Below are positions 27,729 to 35,804 of a stretch of DNA of 51,415 nucleotides, piece by piece (the first letter of the stretch is position 1; each line of letters opens with the position of its first letter). Source of the DNA: an uncultured Salinimicrobium sp. (GTDB lineage Bacteria; Bacteroidota; Bacteroidia; Flavobacteriales; Flavobacteriaceae). The stretch lies in contig CAMPJY010000001.1 of NCBI GenBank assembly GCA_946887025.1, forward strand, positions 1 through 51,415, in the 5' to 3' direction. A program made the translations under genes and the position numbers. The notes beneath the pieces were generated by a model. The model was given only the letters and a program-made list of their open reading frames with translations. It had not been told where the DNA came from and ran no database searches.

Positions 27729-28846
27729 GTGAGGGCATGACCATGGGTCCTTTTAATGATTTCGGGAAGCACGAAGGGAACTTTGGAAACCAGCAGCTGG
27801 GAAATATCGGACAACTTCTGGTTGAGGAGAATCTTTTGGAGTAACCTCCCTGTTTTTATTCTCCTGCTGAAATTCCTGTTCCAGCTTTGAGTATATTTCT
27901 TCTCCATTTCCCTTCTCTGGTCGGCAGAAGGCTTTGGCTGGTCCAGGATCAGTTCGGCTGCTATCTTCGCACTGTGGATTGCCATGGCCATGCCGTTGCC
28001 ACACAAAGGGTGAATGAGACCTGCGGCATCTCCCAGGAAAAGTATATGATCCTTTACACAGAGCTTGCTATCAAAGCTTACCTGGGCTATGGTCAAAGGC
28101 TGATCGAAGAGAGGAGCGGATTCCTTGAAAAATGTCCCCAGAAAAGGATTCTTCTGCAGGACCTCCTGCCGGAAAACCTCCGGATTCTTATGGGGTTTAA
28201 AGCTTTTGTAGGTTGCCAGATAGCATACATTCACTGCCCCGGTCTCTGTTCTTGACAATCCGCAGTAACCTCCCTCGAAGTTGTGTAGTGCCACCAGGTC
28301 TTCAGGGAAAGAAGGGTTTTGGTAATGGGATTTCACCGCCAGCCAGGGAGCAGGGGTTTTAAAGAAAGGACGATCCAATACCTTATCCAGATTTGATCTC
28401 TTGCCATAGGCCGCCAGAACAAATCTGGAGGTATACTTCTCCTCCTCTGCCAGGACTTCAAACTGGTCATCCTTAAAAGCAACTTCAGTAACGCTGGCCT
28501 CAACCACCTGGACGCCTGACTCCAGGGCTTTTAAATAAAGCTGCTGATCCAGGGCATAGCGGCTCAGCCCGAACCCGCCTAAGGGAAGGGCTGTTTCAAT
28601 GGCTTTACCTTTGGAGGTGCTGAAGAGCAGTCTTGAAATATCTGCAGGTTTGAGGTCCTGAAAGGGAATTTCTAATTCCTTCAGGTAGGGCAGCACCTCT
28701 CTGGAAAGGTATTCCCCGCACACCTTGTGGTGAGGAAACCTGTTCCTTTCGAAAAGCATGGTGGAAACTCCCTTTCTTGCCAGATGTATGGCAGCAGTCA
28801 GTCCCGCCAGGCCTCCGCCTACTATGATCACTTCAGCTCTTTCCAA
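27725..28846 (-). CDS. FAD-dependent oxidoreductase, geranylgeranyl-reductase/aromatic hydroxylase superfamily
   Basis: This is a flavoprotein of about 373 residues with an N-terminal dinucleotide fold, VIIVGGGLAGLTAAIHLA, a second conserved block HHKVCGEYLSREVLPYL, and a GD motif, FLGDAAGLIHPLCGNGM. The last two are typical of the geranylgeranyl-reductase/monooxygenase branch. It most likely hydroxylates or reduces the polyketide. The start is uncertain: in-frame codons continue upstream to 28882, but a terminator hairpin occupies 28869-28890 and its U-tract 28865-28871. TTG 28846 (MERAEVII) and GTG 28864 are the candidates, and I choose TTG. It is the first gene of the cluster and overlaps the methyltransferase by four bases. 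Confidence 0.9.
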   Translation of the reverse strand: MERAEVIIVGGGLAGLTAAIHLARKGVSTMLFERNRFPHHKVCGEYLSREVLPYLKELEIPFQDLKPADISRLLFSTSKGKAIETALPLGGFGLSRYALDQQLYLKALESGVQVVEASVTEVAFKDDQFEVLAEEEKYTSRFVLAAYGKRSNLDKVLDRPFFKTPAPWLAVKSHYQNPSFPEDLVALHNFEGGYCGLSRTETGAVNVCYLATYKSFKPHKNPEVFRQEVLQKNPFLGTFFKESAPLFDQPLTIAQVSFDSKLCVKDHILFLGDAAGLIHPLCGNGMAMAIHSAKIAAELILDQPKPSADQRREMEKKYTQSWNRNFSRRIKTGRLLQKILLNQKLSDISQLLVSKVPFVLPEIIKRTHGHALT

Positions 28847-28863
28847 TGATTTACTCTTTTGCA

Positions 28864-28890
28864 CAAAAAAACCCGGGATCAACCGGGTTT
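28864..28890 (-). terminator. Intrinsic terminator between the ompA-like gene and the PKS cluster
   Basis: An 8-bp GC-containing stem, AAACCCGG (28869-28876) with CCGGGTTT (28883-28890), has a 6-base loop. It is followed on the minus strand by seven T residues. It lies just after the stop of the OmpA lipoprotein gene and directly before the start of the FAD-enzyme gene. Confidence 0.85.
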
Positions 28891-28910
28891 GTAATTTGGA
28901 TCAGGGATGA

Positions 28911-29603
28911 TTATTCCCCAGCATTTTCTTTGGCTTCCTCGATGAGCTCTTCATTTGCAACAATCGCAAGTTCCACTCTTCTGTTTTTGGCACGTCCTTC
29001 CACAGTCGAGTTGTCGTATTTAGGCTGATTTTCGCCATACCATTTGGTTTCCATCCTGCCTGAAGACACTCCTTTATTTCGAAGATAATCGGTCACCGCC
29101 TGTGCCCTGTTCTTTGATAGGGTAAGGTTATAGGCATCAGCTCCGGTACTATCTGTGTGGCCTTCTATCAGGATATTCGAGTTTGGATACTCTTTAAAGA
29201 TATTGGCCAGCCTGTCCAGTGCGTCCGCCGATTTGGCGTTGATGTTGTACTTTTCAGTATCAAAGAATACCCCGCTGGTTTCGTCAAAGGTGACATTGAT
29301 CCCTTCTCCGACTCTTTCAACTTCAGCTCCCGGAATTTCCTCTTCTATCTGCTTGGCCTGCTCATCCATTCGATTTCCTATGTAAGCTCCCGCAGCACCT
29401 CCAACAACCCCTCCGATAATAGCTCCTAAAGCGGTGTTGCCTTCTCCAACGTTGTTACCTACTACCCCGCCGATCACTGCACCTCCGGTTGCACCGATGA
29501 CGGCACCTTTTTGTTTGTTGTTCGCATTTCTCGTAGCGTCACAACTGAACAACAGGCTTGCGGTAAACAGAATTACAAAAAAGTTCTTTATGCTCGTTTT
29601 CAT
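28911..29603 (-). CDS. OmpA-family lipoprotein with glycine zipper
   Basis: This 230-residue lipoprotein has the lipobox LLFSC (Cys21). Residues about 32-80 are Gly-rich (GAVIGATGGAVIGGVVG and again IIGGVVGGAAGAYIG), a glycine zipper that may insert into a membrane. An OmpA domain follows (about 100-225) with LIEGHTDSTGADAYN and the conserved GRAKNRRVELAI. The domain binds peptidoglycan. Such YiaD-like proteins are common in Bacteroidota. Its start is only five bases after the lipocalin stop, so the two form one unit. It is followed by the terminator at 28864-28890. Confidence 0.93.
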   Translation of the reverse strand: MKTSIKNFFVILFTASLLFSCDATRNANNKQKGAVIGATGGAVIGGVVGNNVGEGNTALGAIIGGVVGGAAGAYIGNRMDEQAKQIEEEIPGAEVERVGEGINVTFDETSGVFFDTEKYNINAKSADALDRLANIFKEYPNSNILIEGHTDSTGADAYNLTLSKNRAQAVTDYLRNKGVSSGRMETKWYGENQPKYDNSTVEGRAKNRRVELAIVANEELIEEAKENAGE

Positions 29604-29608
29604 ATGTA

Positions 29609-30088
29609 TTAGTTTTTATTAAAATTCATTCTGATTGTAAAGGGCTCTCCTTCGAAATTTACGGTCTGTTCCCAAACCATATTAGTGTCGGTTAAAGTTA
29701 CGAGATTAATCCTGAATCCCTGGTTTCCTGTTGTCGAATCCCAGTCAGAATCTGTCGGTTTTAACAGAAGATTATAAGTTCCTGCAGCTGCATCCACTTC
29801 ATCAATACTCCACACAAAAAAACGGGTATTGGTATCGCATTGGGCGTTGGTGACTACATAGGTTCCCGTATTGTTGTTCGATACAAAGTTCCAGTCACTA
29901 TTCCTCAGACAGTCAGCAGTTGCATCTTCAAACAGGGTCACCTGCAGATTTTCTGTACTTCCCGGAAAACTGATGTTGCTTAAGGTCCAGTTTCCGTTGA
30001 CGGTTTTACGCGCTTCCCGCTGCACCTGGCTCGCTCCACAGGAGGCCAGCATTATTGCTGCAACGAGAATAAAAATTATTTTCTTCAT
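29609..30088 (-). CDS. Lipocalin-like lipoprotein
   Basis: This 159-residue lipoprotein has the lipobox LASC (Cys17). The mature part begins with ARKTVNGNWTLSNISFPG, the N-terminal GxW block of lipocalin-like domains, and continues as a series of short strands (TGTYVVTN, FFVWSIDE, TYNLLLKP, GFRINLVTL, MVWEQTV). A small beta-barrel that binds a hydrophobic ligand is likely. Two cysteines (in ATADCLRN and NAQCDTN) could form a disulfide in the periplasm. The pairing with the OmpA/glycine-zipper gene (five bases apart) suggests a shared envelope role. The ligand is unknown. Confidence 0.88.
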   Translation of the reverse strand: MKKIIFILVAAIMLASCGASQVQREARKTVNGNWTLSNISFPGSTENLQVTLFEDATADCLRNSDWNFVSNNNTGTYVVTNAQCDTNTRFFVWSIDEVDAAAGTYNLLLKPTDSDWDSTTGNQGFRINLVTLTDTNMVWEQTVNFEGEPFTIRMNFNKN

Positions 30089-30117
30089 GATTTGATTTTT
30101 AAATTAAGGGAAATAAA

Positions 30118-30156
30118 AATCCAATGTCAATGCCTGAGAAGCATTAACATTGGATT
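30118..30156. terminator. Bidirectional terminator hairpin
   Basis: A 10-bp arm, AATCCAATGT (30118-30127) pairs with ACATTGGATT (30147-30156). One mismatch follows, then AATGC/GCATT with a 7-base loop. It has T-runs on both sides. It ends transcription of the small membrane protein gene on the minus strand. Confidence 0.75.
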
Positions 30157-30169
30157 CATTTTTTTACAC

Positions 30170-30331
30170 TTACCTTCTAAAGAGTCGGCTAATTAAGGAA
30201 ATTACAAGAAGTACAAGGAAAATGTAAAAAATAATCTTAGCTATATCCGCAGCTCCTTCCGCAACTCCCCCGAAGCCAAAAATTGCTGCTATTATTGCGA
30301 TGATTAGAAAGATTACGATCAGTCGTACCAT
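30170..30331 (-). CDS. DUF1328-type small membrane protein
   Basis: A 53-residue protein starts at ATG 30329-30331 and stops with TAA at 30170-30172. It has two hydrophobic segments: [20 protein letters not shown] and, near the end, [30 protein letters not shown] loop lies between them, and the C-terminus is basic (RRLF/RR type). This is the layout of the YtjA/DUF1328 family of small inner-membrane proteins, often induced by envelope stress. It lies between two minus-strand envelope genes and the E1 gene. It is below the length usually reported by gene finders but has a clean frame and a terminator hairpin after its stop. Confidence 0.85.
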   Translation of the reverse strand: MVRLIVIFLIIAIIAAIFGFGGVAEGAADIAKIIFYIFLVLLVISLISRLFRR

Positions 30332-30461
30332 AATTCAAAGTTTATTGATTAGTTAACTCTAAATTACGTGTCGTATTTCCCCTGAACAAACTATTATTAT
30401 TATTTTAACTTTAAAACTGTGAAGAAATGACAATTATTTTTCGTCAATTCTAAAAATTCTG

Positions 30462-32465
30462 TTAATATGATAATAGTGATAAAAGGGCTTGTTCAAATCG
30501 TTTCCTGGGGAGGAAATCCTCCTCCAGGGCTTTTGAAAAAGGCACCGGGGTTTCCAGGCTGCCTACCCGTTTTACCGGCGCATCCAAATATTCAAAACAC
30601 TCTTCAGAGATCATTGCAGCAATATCTGAGGCTATCCCTCCGAACAGGGTATCCTCCTGCAGGATAATGACTTTCCCTGTCTTTTTTACTGAACTAAGGA
30701 TGGCCTCGTTGTCCAAAGGTTGGAGCGTTCGCAGGTCCAGAAGATCAGCATCAATATCAGGATGCTTTTCCAGGGTTTCCAGGGCCCAGTGTACTCCTGC
30801 CCCATAAGTGATAATACTTACGGCTTCCCCTGATTTAAGCAAAGAGGCTTTTCCAAAAGGCAGGGTGTAATAATCAACCGGCACCTCCTGGCGTATACTC
30901 CTGTATAATGCCTTGTGTTCAAAGAAGAGTACAGGGTTGGGATCATTAAAAGCAGTATTAAGCAGGCCTTTCGCATCGTATGGAAAGGCGGGATATACCA
31001 CTTTAAGCCCCGGAGTCTTGGTAAACCAGGCTTCGTTGGTCTGGCTATGGAAAGGCCCTGCCCCCACCCCTGCCCCGCAGGGCATGCGGATCACCACATC
31101 GGCATTCTGGTTCCAGCGATAGTGGACCTTGGCCAGGTAGTTTACGATCGGATTAAATCCTGAAGTCACGAAATCGGCGAACTGCATTTCCACCATGGCC
31201 TTCATTCCATTGATGGAAAGCCCCATGGCAGCGCTCACAACGCCTGATTCGCAGATAGGGGTGTTCCTCACCCTGTCAGCACCATAAGCCTCCAGGAATC
31301 CTTCCGTGATCTTAAAGACGCCCCCGTAAGCTGCTATATCCTGCCCCATGAGTACAAGATTCCGGTGCCGTTCCATCGACTGCCTTAAACCTTGTGAAAT
31401 AGCATCTATAAAACGGACTTCTTCTGTCTCTCCTTCCGCGCCATCCTCCTCATATTTATAGTCCTGGTATACATCATCCAGTTCCATCTTTGCAGTGGAT
31501 TCAATTGGAGCCTCGGCATAAGCCTTCTGAAGATGTTCGTCTATCTCAGCCCTGATTTCTTCAGCCATCTCCGCTTCCTTTTCTTCTGAAAGGATGCCCT
31601 CGGAAAAGAGGAAATGTTTAAAATTTTCAAGGGGATCTTTCTGTGCCCACTCCTCCATAAGTTCCTGGGGCACATATTTGGTCCCGCTGGCTTCCTCGTG
31701 ACCCCGCATCCTGAAGGTCTTGAATTCCACCAGCACCGGCCTTGGGTCGTTTCTCATACTTTCAGCCAGGGCAGAGATCTTCTGATAAACTTCCAGGATA
31801 TTATTTCCGTCAATGATATGGGCTTCCATGCCGTATCCCTTTGCGCGGTCAGCCAGATGCTCACAACGGTACTGTTCTGAGGTGGGGGTTGAAAGACCAT
31901 ACCCGTTATTCTCGATACAGAAGAGCACCGGGAGGTCCCAGACTGAAGCTATATTAAGGGCTTCATGGAAGTCCCCTTCGCTGGTACCCCCTTCCCCGGT
32001 AAAGACCGCGGTTATTTTCTTTTCTTTTCTTAGTTTATGCGCTAATGCTATCCCGTCGGCTACGCCCAGTTGTGGTCCCAGGTGAGAGATCATCCCCACG
32101 ATCCTGAATTCCTGGGTCCCGAAATGGAAACTGCGTTCCCTTCCCTTGCTGAACCCGGAAGCTTTTCCCTGCCACTGTGCAAAGAGCCGGTACAGGGGAA
32201 TATTCCGGGAAGTGAAAACTCCGAGATTCCGGTGCATGGGAAGTATGTATTCATCCTCCTCCATCGCCATGGTCACCCCTACTGAAATGGCCTCCTGCCC
32301 TATCCCGCTGAACCATTTGGAAATCTTCCCCTGCCTTAACAGAATAAGCATTTTCTCCTCTATCAGTCGGGGTCTGAGCATGCCTTTGTACAGCTGCTCC
32401 AACTCCAGGTCAGTTAATTCATTTTTTTCAAAAACAAAGCTTCCGGTCGAGATCTGGGATTCCAT
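30462..32465 (-). CDS. Branched-chain 2-oxoacid dehydrogenase E1, fused alpha and beta subunits
   Basis: This 667-residue protein joins the alpha and beta subunits of a 2-oxoacid dehydrogenase E1. The alpha part (about 1-330) has SGIGQEAISVGV, the thiamine diphosphate region TGEGGTSEGDFHEALN to ENNGYG, and the phosphorylation-loop-like RMRGHEEASGT. The beta part (about 345-667) has MGQDIAAYGGVFKITEGF, IRMPCGAGVGAGPFHSQ and DLRTLQPLD. E1 decarboxylates branched 2-oxoacids (from Val, Leu, Ile) and loads the E2 lipoyl arm. In Bacteroidota this supplies branched acyl-CoA primers for fatty acids. No E2 or E3 is in the window. A -7 element lies at 32484-32491. Confidence 0.93.
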   Translation of the reverse strand: MESQISTGSFVFEKNELTDLELEQLYKGMLRPRLIEEKMLILLRQGKISKWFSGIGQEAISVGVTMAMEEDEYILPMHRNLGVFTSRNIPLYRLFAQWQGKASGFSKGRERSFHFGTQEFRIVGMISHLGPQLGVADGIALAHKLRKEKKITAVFTGEGGTSEGDFHEALNIASVWDLPVLFCIENNGYGLSTPTSEQYRCEHLADRAKGYGMEAHIIDGNNILEVYQKISALAESMRNDPRPVLVEFKTFRMRGHEEASGTKYVPQELMEEWAQKDPLENFKHFLFSEGILSEEKEAEMAEEIRAEIDEHLQKAYAEAPIESTAKMELDDVYQDYKYEEDGAEGETEEVRFIDAISQGLRQSMERHRNLVLMGQDIAAYGGVFKITEGFLEAYGADRVRNTPICESGVVSAAMGLSINGMKAMVEMQFADFVTSGFNPIVNYLAKVHYRWNQNADVVIRMPCGAGVGAGPFHSQTNEAWFTKTPGLKVVYPAFPYDAKGLLNTAFNDPNPVLFFEHKALYRSIRQEVPVDYYTLPFGKASLLKSGEAVSIITYGAGVHWALETLEKHPDIDADLLDLRTLQPLDNEAILSSVKKTGKVIILQEDTLFGGIASDIAAMISEECFEYLDAPVKRVGSLETPVPFSKALEEDFLPRKRFEQALLSLLSY

Positions 32466-32483
32466 AAAATGTGTTTAATATTT

Positions 32484-32491
32484 CAAATGTA
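32484..32491 (-). promoter_or_regulatory. Candidate -7 promoter element for the E1 gene
   Basis: On the minus strand this reads TACATTTG, a perfect TAnnTTTG match, 19 bases before the start codon at 32465. No -33 element was recognised. Confidence 0.42.
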
Positions 32492-32552
32492 CTTAAAATT
32501 TGATGTCAGGATACTAAGAAAAAGATAAGTCTGAAACTCGTCAGATTTTAAT

Positions 32553-32560
32553 TAACTTTG
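32553..32560 (+). promoter_or_regulatory. Candidate -7 promoter element for the 2OG oxygenase operon
   Basis: TAACTTTG matches TAnnTTTG, 29 bases before the ATG at 32589. It would start transcription of the run that begins with the oxygenase and SUI1-like genes. Confidence 0.45.
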
Positions 32561-32588
32561 TCTTGTAATATAAGATAATACCATTAGT

Positions 32589-33542
32589 ATGGAGATGAAT
32601 AACATTCCCAGTGTGGATCTGGCTGATTTTCTTTCGGAGGATCCGAAAAGGAAACAGAAGTTCGTGGATGAGATAGGAAAAGCCTATGAGGAAATAGGGT
32701 TTGTAGCCTTAAAGAACCATTTTCTGAGCGACAACCTCGTAGATGAGCTTTATAAGGAAGTAAAGGCGTTTTTCGCCCTTCCGCTGGAAACCAAGGAGAA
32801 ATATGAAATTGAAGGCCTTGCAGGACAGCGGGGTTATATTTCCTTCGGAAAAGAACATGCCAAGGGAAAAAAAGAAGGCGATCTGAAAGAATTCTGGCAT
32901 TTTGGGCAGGAGCCTTCTGAGGATGCCAATCTTACCGAAGAATATCCAGAAAATGTACATGTAGAGGAGTTGAAAGACTTTAACCACGTGGGAATGGAAG
33001 CCTACAGGATGCTGGAGAAAACCGGGATCTTCGTACTGAGGGCACTGGCTCTTTATATAGGTCTGGATGAACATTATTTCGACAAATGGGCGTCCAACGG
33101 GAACAGCATTTTGAGACCCATACATTATCCTCCCATCCAGGAGGAGCCAAAAGGAGCAGAACGCGCCGGGGCACATGGGGATATTAACCTGATCACCCTG
33201 CTGATGGGAGCTTCTACCGGAGGGCTGCAAGTGCTTAGAAAAGACGGAGAGTGGATCGATGCCATCCCACAGGAAGATGAACTTGTCATCAATGTTGGGG
33301 ATATGCTCGAAAGGCACACCAATAACAAATTGAGATCGACCATCCATAAGGTGATCAATCCTCCTAAAGAGGAATGGGGCAAGCCGCGTTATTCGATCCC
33401 TTTCTTCATGCATCCACGAAGCGAAATGCCTTTGAACTGTCTTCCTGAGTGTATAGATGAGGAGCATCCGAAAGCCTATCCGGATATCACAGCCGGGGAA
33501 TTCCTGAATCAGCGCCTGAGAGAGATCGGTCTTAAAAAGTAG
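32589..33542 (+). CDS. 2-oxoglutarate/Fe(II)-dependent oxygenase (isopenicillin-N-synthase-like)
   Basis: This 317-residue enzyme has the DIOX_N domain first (about 5-130, with SVDLADFL and EIGFVALKNHF) and the 2OG-Fe(II) jelly roll after it. The iron ligands are visible: His196 and Asp198 in GAHGDINLITLL and His253 in TIHKVINPP. The 2-oxoglutarate-binding RxS motif is Arg267-x-Ser269 in PRYSIPFF. The family oxidises a wide range of small molecules, and the substrate is unknown. It is the first gene of a plus-strand run and is separated from the SUI1-like gene by three bases. Confidence 0.93.
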   Translation: MEMNNIPSVDLADFLSEDPKRKQKFVDEIGKAYEEIGFVALKNHFLSDNLVDELYKEVKAFFALPLETKEKYEIEGLAGQRGYISFGKEHAKGKKEGDLKEFWHFGQEPSEDANLTEEYPENVHVEELKDFNHVGMEAYRMLEKTGIFVLRALALYIGLDEHYFDKWASNGNSILRPIHYPPIQEEPKGAERAGAHGDINLITLLMGASTGGLQVLRKDGEWIDAIPQEDELVINVGDMLERHTNNKLRSTIHKVINPPKEEWGKPRYSIPFFMHPRSEMPLNCLPECIDEEHPKAYPDITAGEFLNQRLREIGLKK

Positions 33543-33545
33543 ATT

Positions 33546-33902
33546 ATGGCAAAGAAAAAGCTGGGATTGGAAGATTTAGGCGGTTTCGTGTTCTCTACTG
33601 ACAAAGACTTTAAACCTGAACAATTTTCCGGGGATGAAGAGCAGGAGGCGTTAAAACCTTCTGAACAGTACCTGGAGGCCCATTACAGCTCCAAAGGAAG
33701 AGCCGGGAAAAAGGTGACCGTGGTCACGGGTTTCTCGGGCCCGGATGAAGATCTCAACGCCCTGGGGAAAGAGCTCAAAAAGAAGTGCGGGGTCGGTGGA
33801 TCTGTGAAGGACGGGGAGATAATTATTCAGGGAGATGTTAGAGATAAAGTAATGGCCTATCTGAAAGAAAAGGGCTATAATGTTAAACGTGTGGGAGGAT
33901 AA
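33546..33902 (+). CDS. SUI1/YciH-like translation initiation factor
   Basis: This 118-residue protein has an unstructured charged N-terminus (to about residue 50) and a C-terminal SUI1 domain: KKVTVVTGFSGPDEDLNAL, KKKCGVGGSVKDGEIIIQGD and the final KGYNVKRVGG. The domain is related to eukaryotic eIF1 and bacterial YciH, which influences start-codon selection and leaderless mRNA use. A terminator-like hairpin overlaps the end of this gene (33885-33919). Confidence 0.93.
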   Translation: MAKKKLGLEDLGGFVFSTDKDFKPEQFSGDEEQEALKPSEQYLEAHYSSKGRAGKKVTVVTGFSGPDEDLNALGKELKKKCGVGGSVKDGEIIIQGDVRDKVMAYLKEKGYNVKRVGG

Positions 33903-33919
33903 ACCTGCACGTTTTTTTT
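33885..33919 (+). terminator. Intrinsic terminator/attenuator overlapping the SUI1-like stop codon
   Basis: Arms AAACGTG (33885-33891) and CACGTTT (33908-33914), with an inner AGG/CCT pairing, are followed by eight T residues (33912-33919). The left arm is inside the SUI1-like coding sequence and the T-run ends five bases before the start of the next gene. Partial termination would lower expression of the genes downstream. Confidence 0.7.
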
Positions 33920-33923
33920 ACTG

Positions 33924-34862
33924 ATGATTATGGCGGAAAAATTATTGCACATTACCAATGGCGATGGCCTTACAGAGAAACTCCGGCAGCTCAAGGTATC
34001 CGGAGACATCGTGGTTTGGCGTGAGATGCTGAGCGAAGGGCCCACCGTTGCTGAAGTTGGATCCGCTGAATTCAAAAGGATCCGAAAGAACTTCCTCAAA
34101 GGTACCTACGGGATCACGGCAGTCGAATACCAGGAAAAGTTCCTCAGTGAACTGGAGAAACTGGCAGACATCAGTGAGTACGAGGAAATTGTGCTCTGGT
34201 TCGAATTCGACCTCTTTTCCCACATGAACATGCTGGCCCTCATAAGTTTCCTGATGCAGGGAGAGAAGCAAATTCCTTTCTACCTGGTGTGCAGTGGAAG
34301 ATTAAAAGGGGAGATTGAATTACAACCCCTCTCCGAACTTCCCATGAAGCACCTCGAAAAGCATTATAAATGCAAGATCGAGCTCACCCGGGACGATCTG
34401 GAGATTGCGACTTTGATCTGGGAATTATATTCGGGGGACAAACCCAAACGCCTTATTTCCGAAATCAAAAAGACTTCCAATTTTGAATACCTGTCCAGCT
34501 GCATCAGGGCTCATATAGAACGATTCCCTAATGCCAAATCCGGGTTAAATACGCTTGAGAACAATGTGCTGAAATTAATTCAGGAACACGAGATCAGCTC
34601 CCTGAATCAGCTGTTGGGTTATGCCCTGCAGTACCAGGGCTATTATGGCTATGGTGATGTTCAGATGCAGAGGGTCCTGGACAAGCTCAAAGCTTTCTAC
34701 AAAACCACCAAATCGGGGGTCACTCTGAATGAAATGGGAGTAAAAGCTTTGGAAGGCAAGGAAAACTTCTACCAGAAACTCAAGGACGACGAGTATTACG
34801 GCGGGGTTAAGAAATACGACTTTCTTTACGACCCCGACAGCCACAATCTTTTAAAATTATAG
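33924..34862 (+). CDS. DUF1835 family protein
   Basis: This 312-residue protein has the DUF1835 hallmarks at its N-terminus: LLHITNGDGLTEKLRQL, DIVVWREMLSEGPT and YEEIVLWFEFDLFSHMNML. These segments look like a Rossmann-like fold. The second half has helical blocks and ends with LKDDEYYGGVKKYDFLYDPDSHNLLKL. The biochemical role of the family is not established. The start may be ATG 33924 or ATG 33930 (MAEKLLHITNGD). The gene follows a terminator hairpin and is one base before the nucleoside phosphorylase start, so the pair is tightly coupled. Confidence 0.88.
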   Translation: MIMAEKLLHITNGDGLTEKLRQLKVSGDIVVWREMLSEGPTVAEVGSAEFKRIRKNFLKGTYGITAVEYQEKFLSELEKLADISEYEEIVLWFEFDLFSHMNMLALISFLMQGEKQIPFYLVCSGRLKGEIELQPLSELPMKHLEKHYKCKIELTRDDLEIATLIWELYSGDKPKRLISEIKKTSNFEYLSSCIRAHIERFPNAKSGLNTLENNVLKLIQEHEISSLNQLLGYALQYQGYYGYGDVQMQRVLDKLKAFYKTTKSGVTLNEMGVKALEGKENFYQKLKDDEYYGGVKKYDFLYDPDSHNLLKL

Positions 34863-34863
34863 T

Positions 34864-35736
34864 ATGAACAGCTTAGCCGCTTCAGAATTCATCCTGAATA
34901 ATAACGGGAGCATATACCATTTGAACCTTTTCCCTGAAAACCTGGCCGACACGGTTATTCTTGTCGGGGATCCCGGGCGGGTGGAAAGGATCAGCAGGCA
35001 TTTTGATCATATTGAGTTCAGGATCCAGAAAAGGGAATTTGTCACCCATACCGGAAGCTATAAAGGAAAGAGGATCTCCGTGGTTTCCACAGGGATAGGC
35101 ACAGACAATATTGATATTGTACTGAATGAGCTGGATGCGCTTGTGAACATCGATTTTATTTCCCGGGAAATAAAAGAACAGCACCGAACCCTGGATATCA
35201 TCAGGATTGGCACCTCCGGCGCCATTCAAGCCGATATTCCTGTTGATTCTTTCCTAAGAAGCGACAAGGGAGTGGGTTTTGATTCCCTGCTGCACTACTA
35301 TCAGCATGAAAACAACACTAACCGGGAATTGGAGAAAGCCCTGGCTTCTCATCTACAGCTTTCTCAGGAAAGCAGCAGCCCCTATATCGTAGATGCCAAT
35401 CCTGATCTCGCCTCCCAATTCTCCGGCCCTGATCTTATAGGCGGGATGACGGGGACAAATGTCGGGTTCTATGGGCCCCAGGGCAGGGTTTTGAGGCTGC
35501 CGCTCAGAGACCCCGGGCTGAATGACAAAATAGAGAGTTTCGGGTTCAAAGGGCAAAAGATCACCAACCTTGAAATGGAAACCGCTGGAATTTATGGTTT
35601 GTCTGAACTTCTGGGCCACCGGGCTGTTTCCCTGAACGCCATAGTAGCTAACAGATGTACAGGGGAATTCAGTAAGGAACCCGGAAAAACTGTCGACAGG
35701 CTGATAGAATACAGCCTTGAGCAATTAGTTCAATAA
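34864..35736 (+). CDS. Nucleoside phosphorylase (uridine/purine phosphorylase family)
   Basis: This 290-residue protein belongs to the PNP/UDP-1 family. The phosphate-binding start is DTVILVGDPGRVERISRHF and the substrate region has IRIGTSGAIQADIPV. The catalytic acidic part is NLEMETAGIYGLSELLGH. It should cleave a nucleoside with phosphate to base and ribose 1-phosphate (uridine phosphorylase-like by overall pattern). The substrate cannot be decided from sequence. It starts one base after the DUF1835 gene and ends 68 bases before the ppk1 start. Confidence 0.9.
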   Translation: MNSLAASEFILNNNGSIYHLNLFPENLADTVILVGDPGRVERISRHFDHIEFRIQKREFVTHTGSYKGKRISVVSTGIGTDNIDIVLNELDALVNIDFISREIKEQHRTLDIIRIGTSGAIQADIPVDSFLRSDKGVGFDSLLHYYQHENNTNRELEKALASHLQLSQESSSPYIVDANPDLASQFSGPDLIGGMTGTNVGFYGPQGRVLRLPLRDPGLNDKIESFGFKGQKITNLEMETAGIYGLSELLGHRAVSLNAIVANRCTGEFSKEPGKTVDRLIEYSLEQLVQ

Positions 35737-35781
35737 ATTTCGATTTAACAGAATATTAGAAACGAAAGCACCCCATATTCG

Positions 35782-35789
35782 TATTTTTG
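35782..35789 (+). promoter_or_regulatory. Candidate -7 promoter element inside the ppk1 leader
   Basis: TATTTTTG matches TAnnTTTG and ends at the TTG codon that some gene models would use as the ppk1 start. If it is a promoter, translation begins at ATG 35805, about 16 bases later. Confidence 0.38.
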
Positions 35790-35804
35790 GATAAATGGGA
35801 ATTT

